Below are positions 25,301 to 31,357 of a stretch of DNA of 64,000 bases, piece after piece; the stretch's first letter is position 1; every line of letters starts with the position of its first letter. A model generated the notes under the pieces. That model made no database searches and had not been told where the DNA came from. It saw only the letters and a program-made list of their open reading frames with translations. A program made the position numbers and the translations under genes. Origin of the DNA: Myxococcus stipitatus (GTDB lineage Bacteria; Myxococcota; Myxococcia; Myxococcales; Myxococcaceae); contig NZ_CP147913.1 in assembly GCF_037414475.1 (NCBI RefSeq), positions 6,446,001-6,510,000 of the forward strand. The letters run 5' to 3'.

Positions 25301-26234
25301 CCGAATCCCCGAGGACATCCGCGAACGAAGAGGACGTCGACGTGGCCGACGGAGCGACGGGAGGCGGCGTGAGGCTCGGGGCCATCCACGGCGCGGGTTC
25401 GCTCAGCGCGGGGATGTCGATGTCGTCCGCGCTGAGGGCCAGGTTCTCCGGCCCCGCGGCGGGGAGCGGGGCATAGGCGCTCGGGTCCTGAGGCGCCTGC
25501 TCATAGCCCGTCTGATACGGCTGCTGCTGCCCGGGGATACCCTGCGCGTCCTGCGGCGAGGCCGGCCAGCCCTGGGCATAACCCTGGTTCGGGTCATAGC
25601 CCTGCTGCTGCGCATAGGCCTGGTTCGGGTCGTACCCCTGCTGCGCGTAGCCCGGGTAACCCTGGTTCGGGTCATAGCCCTGCTGCTGCGCGTAGACCTG
25701 GTTCGGGTCGTAACCCTGCTGCGCGTAGGCCTGGTTCGGGTCGTAGCCCTGCTGCGCATAGGCCTGGTTCGGGTCGTAACCCTGCTGCGCGTAGGCCTGG
25801 TTTGGATCGTACCCCGGCTGTGCGTAGGCCTGATTGGGGTCGTACCCCGGCTGTGCGTAGGCCTGATTCGGGTCGTACCCCGGCTGCGCATAGCCGGCGG
25901 GGTAGGGGTACCACTGACCATCCGCGCCGTAGTAGCCCTGGGGCTGCTGGGCGTAGGCCGGGTCCGGGTACGCGTACCACTGGCCGTCGGCGCCGTAGTA
26001 GCCCTGGGGCTGCTGGGCATCGCCGGCGGGGTAGGGGTACCACTGGCCATCCGCGCCGTAGTAGCCCTGGGGGGCTGCCTCCTGCTGCCAGGCGGCGGCC
26101 TCGGGCGTGTCCTGGACGCCGAGGAGCGCACGCAGCTCGCCCCAGCGAGCCTCCTCGACGGGAGACAGGCTTCCCAGTTTCCGCTTCTCGTCGAGGAAGC
26201 GAAATTCTCTCATGGCTGCGCGCGTGTCCGACAT
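19335..26234 (-). CDS. Giant repeat protein, tyrosine-rich N-terminus, tryptophan-bearing repeat array, C-terminal globular domain
   Basis: A 2299-residue protein that I cannot name. Order: residues 1-50 are a charged helical head (REFRFLDEKRKLGSLSPVE); about 55-115 hold three YYGADGQWYPYP units; about 115-215 hold nine GYDPNQAYAQ units; about 270-770 are a low-complexity acidic Ser/Ala/Glu/Val stretch; about 770-2025 carry about 35 roughly 30-residue repeats built from QPEWSATAEELPADAVQ (about 29 exact ELPADA cores); about 2040-2170 are Pro/Glu-rich; about 2175-2299 form a compact strand-rich domain beginning HKVIIHTVEGQVKRGT. No signal peptide or membrane helix. AAGGTG precedes the ATG by 5 bases. 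The Tyr/Gln-rich tract and aromatic spacer pattern resemble phase-separating scaffolds; that is inference. Confidence 0.9.
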   Translation of the reverse strand: MSDTRAAMREFRFLDEKRKLGSLSPVEEARWGELRALLGVQDTPEAAAWQQEAAPQGYYGADGQWYPYPAGDAQQPQGYYGADGQWYAYPDPAYAQQPQGYYGADGQWYPYPAGYAQPGYDPNQAYAQPGYDPNQAYAQPGYDPNQAYAQQGYDPNQAYAQQGYDPNQAYAQQGYDPNQVYAQQQGYDPNQGYPGYAQQGYDPNQAYAQQQGYDPNQGYAQGWPASPQDAQGIPGQQQPYQTGYEQAPQDPSAYAPLPAAGPENLALSADDIDIPALSEPAPWMAPSLTPPPVAPSATSTSSSFADVLGDSDLEGSEPLGGDSGMLDSASFDAVSPEPDAEPVAPEEDFGELDSQVEPVATAREPEASLEASFADLSLEVESAPVDASDSVLEASPSESELEVPSSEVELLDASAESEPVLAEEHTPAPMDDAWASAPLAVDPVESSAEEIADADDVIDVGAMEAVSLDSDEGVSSAQDSGEEFDFTAHDTGTMARADSVGQDAAVLTDDSAVVEQLPTGGAELALDASDMLDPVAPESSGEGLAVESAGVTEDAAVEEIALDSADVSASGLDSSVAASTGTLEMQHADSMEADAWTASMETEFTPEPSAAVLDTESAPEEHPSAEPVAAGETPTFEVADLSAEESPRTEASPFNADTVPSLEIRSVRVGPDLQADTVEVDTDAAAIPEVGVQASAETFDLSGSPEDAVPLATAGDFLDAGQFSGSNDRGMELSLEGSGDGDWSAQSGGLEPLASSAGMVSSEQSAATEDAAALEEQSEWAATTDASTAGASEWSETAALASPDVIELQPEWASASSETAQATPATESGAVASTEWATASTSEPAHEGTAQAEWAATEELSSDAVQTEWSADATPAAQASDAAQSEWSATAEELPADAVQAEWTAPTSDTTTATQPEWSATAEDLPADAVQAEWATPASDNSATQPEWSTTAEELPADAVQAEWATPASDNSATQPEWSTTAEELPADAVQAEWATPASDNSATQPEWSATAEELPADAAQAEWTASASESVSGEAQPESAVTAEALPADAVQTGWATTESAPVSGEAQPEWSATAEELPADAVQAEWAPPDGSPVSGEAPSEWSATAEELPADAVQSEWATTEGAPVTGEAQPEWSATAEELPADAVQAEWATTESAPVAGEAQPEWSATAEELPADAVQAEWAPDTNTPASGSAQPEWSATAEELPADAIQAEWAPDTSTTASATAQPEWSATSEVIPADAVQTEWSATESPTAAGTTQSEWSATVEELPADAVQSEWAATEGTPATSAAQPEWSATVEELPADAVQSEWAANANEPVIGSAQPEWAASAEEVPVDTIQGEWSSTATTSAATLPAEELPADAVQSEWSASSNEPASTTAQPEWTATTEELPADAVQTEWNTTANDPTSAAQPEWSATVEELPADAVQAEWSTSTAEPASTTAQPEWSATVEELPADAVQSEWAATEATPGTSAAQPEWSATVEELPADAAQAEWGTTTNEPVAAVAQPEWSATVEELPADAAQPEWAANEGTPVASTAQTEWSATAEELPADAVQAEWGATSDASAAAQPEWSATAEELPADAVQAEWGATSNASADAQPEWSATVEELPADAVQAEWSATTNETSSATAQPEWAATAEELPADAVQAEWNTTTNEPASTTAQPEWSATVEELPADAIQAEWSTTANEPASTTAQPEWSATVEELPADAVQTEWSTTPNEPASAAAQPEWSATVEELPVEAIQPEWTSASSASESGSTQPEWSATAEELPADAVQPEWETTPGAVASGATQSDWSATTNELPTGAAQPEWTSNASTPASITAQPEWSATSEAFSADTAQPEWAVTTDASASGAAQPEWAATEELPADAVQSEWASSSTPVAEAAQSEWAAEELPADAVQSEWASSSTPTTGASQSEWAAEELPADAVQSEWDSSSTPATGASQSEWAATSTPMTDATQSEWAAEELPADAVQSEWATTSAPVAEATQSEWAAEELPADAVQSEWATPGAETSAPVELQPEWSSPSIDVEPTLELSTEEQAPAEPIQVEEEVAWAEEPPPQTTPWHSRDSSPFGIPGKDYSAPTPSPVLSTPPLSPLMEEEVAVEFEPEPEQELAEIELVEEAAEPEAAPPPRTATAISAAAMSAALRPSAPPPPPLAAAQLEPLFEAEPPMGTSSFVEGEHKVIIHTVEGQVKRGTIRDADLLDEVILLEQQSGFAAEPIPGKRLKAIFFVVPAGTRHPPAEGQKIRVTFNDGRQVAGFSQDFKSSTPGFFVVPADQRTNTPRIFIYRASVQAVTEG
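20160..23930 (-). repeat. Coding tandem-repeat array (about 30-residue Trp units)
   Basis: The array encodes alternating Trp-containing motifs EWSAT and ELPADAVQ. Units average 90-100 bases but vary in length through small indels. The three units beginning near 23232, 23322 and 23412 are spaced exactly 90 bases apart and nearly identical, so they are recent duplications. It is coding DNA, not a CRISPR or intergenic array. Confidence 0.9.
25580..25885 (-). repeat. Coding GYDPNQ(A)YAQ tandem repeat, nine units
   Basis: Nine near-identical units of about 33 bases, reading GYDPNQAYAQ with Pro or Gln linkers; one unit is expanded to GYDPNQGYPGYAQ. It lies directly after three longer YYGADGQWYPYP units (25890-26070). 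The tract is Tyr-, Asn- and Gln-rich and should be intrinsically disordered. Confidence 0.9.
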
Positions 26235-26354
26235 CCGTCACCTTGCTGCGGACGGCGGACTGCCCGTTTACCGTCGCAGCGCAAATGGAGGGGGCTGCGA
26301 GTGTAGGGGACTCCCGGGGAGGGGTAAACCAAATGGACCGAGCTTGCCCGGCAG

Positions 26355-27770
26355 CTACCTCTTCTCGAGGGAACGCTGGACCTCGGTATCGAGCTCCTCC
26401 AGGGTCATTCCGTAGTGGGTCTTCAACGCCTCCTCGAAGGAGGCGTTCTCTTTGCACGCCGTGCGCAGGAGGGTCATCAGCCGGTGGGCCCCCTCCCGGC
26501 GCATCAGTTCTTTGACCGCCAGTCCGGATACGGCGTAGGCCATTTCGGGATGGGCGGTGTTCATCGGGGCGACCACGGCCATCTCGCTGACCTGGGGCAG
26601 CTTCGCCGACGACGCCAACACGGAGCGCATCTCGTTCGCAAGCCTCGGGTCGGGCCCGGGCGCGTCCAGGTACTTCCACTCCACGAACATGGCCAGTCCC
26701 TCGTTGAACCAGACGGGGAGGTAGGCCATGTCGTTGTCGGCGCCGCCGCAGAAGTCGGCGACGGCGGCGTGGACGTACTCGTGGATGAGGGTGGCCTTGG
26801 TCTGGCGCGTCAGCTCCGCCGCATCGTTGATGCGGATGGCGTTCGCCGAGTACCTGCCCGCCACGAGTCGTGCGGCCCGGCTGCCGTAGGCGGCGCGGAA
26901 CTCGTTGAACGTGTAGAGGACAACAGAAACGGGGGTCTCCCGCGTCTCGCCGAGCACCCCTCGGGTGAAGTGGTAGGCCTCGTTGAGGACTTCGACGACC
27001 TTGCCTTCGTAGTCGGCGCGCTGGCTGAAATCGCGCTCGTTGTTGAAGTAGCTGATGACGAACCGGCTGTTGGCCCGCACGCGCATGCCGGTGGCGTCCA
27101 CGCGGGACTCGAAGCCGACGTCGGGGGCGCGGACGCTCATCCCCGGCTGCGTCCCCAGCGAGACGACGGAGGTCTCATCGCTCCCCCGGCCCACCGAGGG
27201 CTGCGTGGAGGCACCTCCCAAGCGGCGGGAGATGCGCGTGGCCTCCGTGCGGGCCGCGTCTTCCTGCAACGTCTGCTGTCGGGCCTGCTTGAGCAGCCGC
27301 TTCGCCTCGGCCGCTTCGCGTGAACGAGGAGGCACCTTCTCCAGCGCGGCCTGTGCGCCCACCGCGTCCTGCTCCTCGAGCAGCAGCTTGCCCAGCTCCA
27401 GCGGGAAGCCGCCGTCCTTGGGATAACGCGTGACGCCCTTGAGCAACGCGGCCTCGGCCGCGGCGCGCTGCTCCGTCTTCCTCGCCGCGGATGCCAGACA
27501 GCGCAGCGCGGGCGCGGATTCCTCATACACGGCGGCGCGCTCACCCATCGAGTACGCCATGACGGCGTCGTCCTTCATCAGCGCCTGACAGCCCTTCACC
27601 AGCGCGCTGGACACCGTGGCCCGCTGCTCCTCGGGGACCGCCTTCTCGTCCCCGGACGCGAACGCCAGGTACAGCTCCTCCCATTCCTTCCGGCCCGACA
27701 GGTCCTTGGCTTTCTGGGCCGGCGTGGTGGGGGCGGCGGCGAGCAGCAGTGCGGCGAGCAGGGAAACCAT
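26355..27770 (-). CDS. Secreted gluzincin-like metallopeptidase with TPR-like N-terminal region
   Basis: A 471-residue protein with an N-terminal signal-like segment (VSLLAALLLAAAPTTPA), a helical repeat region (about 20-180; Ala/Leu-rich, TPR-like with KDGGFPLELGKLLLEE), a linker and a peptidase domain of the MA-like clan. Zinc ligands His330 and His334 sit in HEYVHA and the third ligand Glu is in WFNEGLAMFVEW, about 27 residues on. The HExxH-type motif has catalytic Glu331. Such proteins occur as exported peptidases in myxobacteria; substrate unknown. It lies 120 bases upstream of the giant gene on the same strand, so both might be one transcript. Confidence 0.85.
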   Translation of the reverse strand: MVSLLAALLLAAAPTTPAQKAKDLSGRKEWEELYLAFASGDEKAVPEEQRATVSSALVKGCQALMKDDAVMAYSMGERAAVYEESAPALRCLASAARKTEQRAAAEAALLKGVTRYPKDGGFPLELGKLLLEEQDAVGAQAALEKVPPRSREAAEAKRLLKQARQQTLQEDAARTEATRISRRLGGASTQPSVGRGSDETSVVSLGTQPGMSVRAPDVGFESRVDATGMRVRANSRFVISYFNNERDFSQRADYEGKVVEVLNEAYHFTRGVLGETRETPVSVVLYTFNEFRAAYGSRAARLVAGRYSANAIRINDAAELTRQTKATLIHEYVHAAVADFCGGADNDMAYLPVWFNEGLAMFVEWKYLDAPGPDPRLANEMRSVLASSAKLPQVSEMAVVAPMNTAHPEMAYAVSGLAVKELMRREGAHRLMTLLRTACKENASFEEALKTHYGMTLEELDTEVQRSLEKR

Positions 27771-27815
27771 GGCCTCAGTATGGCCGAGCCCCGCCGCCGC
27801 CGCGCAAGGCCCTCG

Positions 27816-29033
27816 CTACTTGCGGGCCACCTGCCACCCCAGCTCCTCGAGCGCCGTCTCCAACTCGCGGATATGCGCCGGGCCCGTGGTCTCCAAGGTG
27901 ACTTCCACCATCGCCTCGCCGAGTCCCGCCTTGGAGAAGGCGCGCTCGTGGTGGAGGTCCACCACGTTGGCCTTCAGGTCGGCGATGCGCGTGGTCAGCC
28001 GCGCGAGCATTCCGGGCCGGTCCGGCAACCGCACCTCCAACTGCACCAGACGGCCTGCCTTCACCAGGCCGCGCTCGATGATGCGGCTGATGACGTTCAT
28101 GTCGATGTTGCCGCCGCTCAGGATGATGGCGGTGCGCTTGCCCTTCGCGCGAGGCACATGCCCGTTGAGCACCGCGGCCACGCCCACCGCGCCCGCGCCC
28201 TCCACCACGCTCTTCTCCTGCTCCAGCAGCGTGAGGATGGCGGCGGCAATCTCCTCCTCGTCCACCGACACCACCGCGTCCACGTACTTGCGGACCATCT
28301 CGAAGGTGAGGTCGCCCACCTTCTTCACGGCGATGCCATCCGCGATGGTGGTCCCCGCGGCGGGCAGCTCCACCAGCTTCCCCGCCTCCACGGAGGCCTT
28401 CATGCTGTCGATGGTGGACGACTGCACGCCAATCACCTGGATGCCCGGCTTGGACTCCTTCAGCGCGCACGCCACGCCGGAGATGAGCCCGCCGCCGCCG
28501 ATGGGGACGAGGACGACCTCCACGTCCGGCCACTGCTCCAGGAGCTCCAGGCCGATGGTCCCCTGGCCCGCGATGACATGCGGGTCGTTGAACGGGTGGA
28601 CGAAGACGAGCCCCTCGTCCTTCTGCAGACGCAACGCCTCCGCGTAGGCCTCGTCGTAGTTGGTGCCCTTGAGCACCACGCGCGCGCCGTAGTCATCGCG
28701 CGTGCGTGACACCTTGATGAGCGGCGTGCGCTCCGGCATGACGATGGTGGCCTTCACCCCCAACCGCCGCGCGTGGTACGCGACGCCCTGCGCGTGGTTG
28801 CCGGCCGAAGCGGCGATGACTCCGCGCTTCTTCTCCTCCGGCGTGAGCGTCAGCAACTTGTTGAGCGCGCCGCGCTCCTTGAAGGCGCCCGTGCGCTGGA
28901 GGTTCTCCAGCTTGAAGTACACCGCGGCGCACTCGGTCCGCTCCGTGAAGTAGTCCGACGCGGGGCAGGGGGTGGGCCGGATGGCGTCGCGCAGGCGCTC
29001 CCTGGCGGTGAGGATGTCCTGGAGGGTGACCAT
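27816..29033 (-). CDS. ilvA: Threonine ammonia-lyase (threonine dehydratase) with C-terminal ACT domain
   Basis: A 405-residue PLP enzyme converting threonine to 2-oxobutanoate. PLP Lys52 is in GAFKERGAL, the phosphate loop is PIGGGGLISG, and SAGNHAQGV is the substrate-binding Asn segment. A single ACT domain fills the C-terminus (RLVQLEVRLPDRPGMLARL, about 330-405), as in the shorter IlvA/TdcB forms; the double-ACT form of enteric biosynthetic IlvA is not seen. The ATG at 29033 gives the family N-terminus VTLQDILTARERL; a longer frame upstream looks non-coding. Isoleucine synthesis or catabolic threonine use are both possible. Confidence 0.93.
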   Translation of the reverse strand: MVTLQDILTARERLRDAIRPTPCPASDYFTERTECAAVYFKLENLQRTGAFKERGALNKLLTLTPEEKKRGVIAASAGNHAQGVAYHARRLGVKATIVMPERTPLIKVSRTRDDYGARVVLKGTNYDEAYAEALRLQKDEGLVFVHPFNDPHVIAGQGTIGLELLEQWPDVEVVLVPIGGGGLISGVACALKESKPGIQVIGVQSSTIDSMKASVEAGKLVELPAAGTTIADGIAVKKVGDLTFEMVRKYVDAVVSVDEEEIAAAILTLLEQEKSVVEGAGAVGVAAVLNGHVPRAKGKRTAIILSGGNIDMNVISRIIERGLVKAGRLVQLEVRLPDRPGMLARLTTRIADLKANVVDLHHERAFSKAGLGEAMVEVTLETTGPAHIRELETALEELGWQVARK

Positions 29034-29160
29034 GGGCGCCGCGTCTAGCGGAAGCGCGCCCCGGGCGGAAGGGACAGCCGGCACGAGAGGGCCTGTCCTT
29101 GTCACTTGCCGCGATGCGGCAGGCTCGCCCGGAGGGAGTCCGGACGTGCGTCCGCGCGCG

Positions 29161-30390
29161 TCAGATGCCGCGCAACACGGTGGCCTTGCCCACCCGGCCG
29201 ATGGCCAGGATGTAGGCCGCCGTCCTCATGGAGACCTTTCGCGAGCGGGCAATCTGCGCCACGCGCTCGTAGGCCTCCTTCATCGTCTTCTCCAGCTCCG
29301 CGTTGACGCGGTCCTCTTCCCAGGACAGGTGCTGGAGGTTCTGCACCCACTCGAAGTAGCTGACGGTGACGCCGCCGGCGCTGGCCAGCACGTCGGGCAC
29401 CACGAAGATGCCGCGCTTCTCGAAGATTTCGTCCGCTTCCGGCTGCGTGGCCCCGTTGGCGCCTTCGATGATGAGGCGCGCGCGCACCGCGTTGGCGTTG
29501 TCGCGGGTGAGCGCGTGGCCGAGCGCCGCGGGGATGAGCACCTCGCAGTCGGCCGCGAGCACCTCTTCGTTGGTGCAGGCGGTGCCACCGCCGAAGCCCG
29601 TCACGGTGCCGGTGCGCTTGACGTGTTCGAAGAGGGACGGGATGTCCAGGCCCTGCGGATTGCGCACGCCGCCCAGCACGTCCGCCACGGCCACCACCAC
29701 GCCGCCGTCCTCCCAGAGCAGCTGCGCGGTGTGGCTGCCCACGTTGCCGAAGCCCTGGATGGCGAAGCGCGTGCCCTTCACCGGCAGGCCCAGGTCGCGG
29801 AGGATTTCGCGGCACACGTACTGGAGGCCTCGCCCGGTGGCCGCTTCACGGCCCTTGGAGCCGTAGAGCTCCAGCGGCTTGCCCGTCACCACCGCCGGCG
29901 AGTGGCCGTGGTAGCGCGAGTACTGGTCCATGATCCACGCCATCACCTGGGGGTTGGTGTTGACGTCGGGCGCGGGGATGTCGCGGGTGGGGCCGATGAC
30001 GTCCTGAATCTGGTCGACGAACTTGCGCGTCAGGCGCTCCAGCTCCTTGAGGCTGAGCTGGGACGGGTCGCACGCGATGCCGCCCTTGGCGCCGCCGTAG
30101 GGCAGGTTGACGACGGCGGTCTTCCACGTCATCAGCGACGCGAGCGACGAGGACTCGTCCTGGTCCAGCTTCGGGTGGTAGCGAAGGCCGCCCTTCATGG
30201 GGCCTCGGCTGTTGTCGTGCTGGATGCGGTAGCCGAGGAACGTGCGAATCTCGCCGGAGTCCATCTCGATGGAGACCTGGACCTTCACCTCGCGAAGGGG
30301 CGTGGCGAGCAGAGTCTCGATGGGGGTGCCCACGTCCATGATCCGCGCGGCCTTGCGGAAGTAGTAGTTGGTACCCTCGACGGCGGTCAT
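29161..30390 (-). CDS. Glu/Leu/Phe/Val dehydrogenase family protein, probably glutamate dehydrogenase
   Basis: A 409-residue NAD(P)-linked amino-acid dehydrogenase. The substrate Lys residues are in GPMKGGLR (Lys66), MTWKTAV (Lys90) and the catalytic Lys102 in PYGGAKGGI; the Rossmann motif is IQGFGNVGSHTAQ. Length and the GPTRDIPAPDVNTN segment fit hexameric glutamate dehydrogenase (gdhA/gudB-like). It links 2-oxoglutarate and ammonia to glutamate, consistent with the nearby threonine dehydratase. AGGAG lies 11 bases before the ATG. The upstream gene is a divergent XRE regulator, with 93 bases between, which may regulate it. Confidence 0.93.
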   Translation of the reverse strand: MTAVEGTNYYFRKAARIMDVGTPIETLLATPLREVKVQVSIEMDSGEIRTFLGYRIQHDNSRGPMKGGLRYHPKLDQDESSSLASLMTWKTAVVNLPYGGAKGGIACDPSQLSLKELERLTRKFVDQIQDVIGPTRDIPAPDVNTNPQVMAWIMDQYSRYHGHSPAVVTGKPLELYGSKGREAATGRGLQYVCREILRDLGLPVKGTRFAIQGFGNVGSHTAQLLWEDGGVVVAVADVLGGVRNPQGLDIPSLFEHVKRTGTVTGFGGGTACTNEEVLAADCEVLIPAALGHALTRDNANAVRARLIIEGANGATQPEADEIFEKRGIFVVPDVLASAGGVTVSYFEWVQNLQHLSWEEDRVNAELEKTMKEAYERVAQIARSRKVSMRTAAYILAIGRVGKATVLRGI

Positions 30391-30483
30391 GTTTCGCAGG
30401 GCTCCTGGTAGCGGTGGACCCGGGTGAGCCCGCACCGCGCGCGAGACCTTAACAGATGGGGTGCGCTACCATAGGAAACTGCC

Positions 30484-30981
30484 ATGTCTCCTGGCCCTCC
30501 GGATGCTTCGACGGTGAACGGACACCTGCAGGGCCTGGCCCGGAGGATTCGGGCCCTGAGGGAGCGCCGGGGGCTCACCCAGGAGGACTTCGCGTCTCGG
30601 TGTGGCATCTCGGTCTCCTTCGCCTCCCTCTTGGAGCGAGGCGAGCGGAGCCCCAGCTACGAAACGCTCCTCCAGGTGGCGGGGGCGTTGGAGCTGCCGC
30701 TGTGGGAGCTGCTCCGGCTGGACGACGTGGATGATGCGGGGGCCCACCGCCTGGAGGGCTTCGTGCGGGCGCGGAGGCTGTCGCGTCCGGACGTGGACCG
30801 GCTGCTGAAGGTGGCGGAGATGATGTTCACTTCAGGGGCCACGCCCGTGCCCCCCGCGAGGCCGGAGTCCGCGAGGTGTGTCGAGCCCGGCTGCCAGCGG
30901 GCCGTCCTCGCCCGAGGGCTCTGCACCGCGCACTACCACCGGGAACGGCGCAAGAAGACCGTCGGGCCACGGGAGGGCTGA
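30484..30981 (+). CDS. XRE-type helix-turn-helix regulator with Cys/His tail
   Basis: A 165-residue regulator. The N-terminal HTH_3 domain is textbook (RIRALRERRGLTQEDFASRCG, SVSFASLLERGERSPSYETL). The middle (about 80-115) is an Arg-rich linker. The C-terminus is CVEPGCQRAVLARGLCTAHY, a small Cys/His module that could bind zinc and that is not a normal part of XRE regulators. It is divergent from glutamate dehydrogenase and may sense nitrogen or metal status. The ATG at 30484 lies 9 bases after a weak site. Confidence 0.85.
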   Translation: MSPGPPDASTVNGHLQGLARRIRALRERRGLTQEDFASRCGISVSFASLLERGERSPSYETLLQVAGALELPLWELLRLDDVDDAGAHRLEGFVRARRLSRPDVDRLLKVAEMMFTSGATPVPPARPESARCVEPGCQRAVLARGLCTAHYHRERRKKTVGPREG

Positions 30982-30988
30982 GCACCCG

Positions 30989-31340
30989 GCGACATAGGAG
31001 CCGCTGAAGCGCGGGAGGAGCCCCGGCGATGGCTCGCGGCGCGATGGCCTCAGAGGAGCGCTCTCCATGCCACCTCTCACGCGCGCGGGAGGGCGCCTCG
31101 GCAAGGGCTCGCCGCGAGATGGCCTCCGGGGAACGCACTCCATGCAACCTCGCACGAGCGTGGGAGGAACTGCGGCGAGGACTCGCCGAGAGGCACTCTC
31201 ACGGCAACATCGCGCGAACCCAGGATGAATCGCGACGAGGGGGCTCAGCGCGACGGCCTCTTGGGACCGCGCTCACCGTCCCTCCGTGCCCACCCGGGAG
31301 GTCTCTCGGCGACAGTGCGCCGAGCGATATCCTCCCAGGA
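30989..31340. repeat. Degenerate tandem repeat in a gap between convergent genes
   Basis: A 376-base gap with no gene. It holds a tandem repeat whose units start at about 31026, 31101, 31175, 31234 and 31309 (spacing 75, 74, 59 and 75), with a half unit from 30989. Each unit begins GCGA-like, carries GGCCTC or similar about 18 bases in, and ends near a GGGAGG-like block followed by CTCG. Units differ at roughly a third of positions. Function is not clear; it could be an old repeat decaying, a protein-binding array or a weak structural element. It runs up to the helicase stop at 31358. Confidence 0.6.
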
Positions 31341-31357
31341 AGGTTCACGAGGTGTCG

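Noticed and set aside
24369-26306. Long open frame on the plus strand opposite the giant gene, Arg/Leu/Gly-rich
   Set aside because: Antisense shadow of a repetitive high-GC gene; composition matches a frame shadow and no ribosome site or family motif is present.
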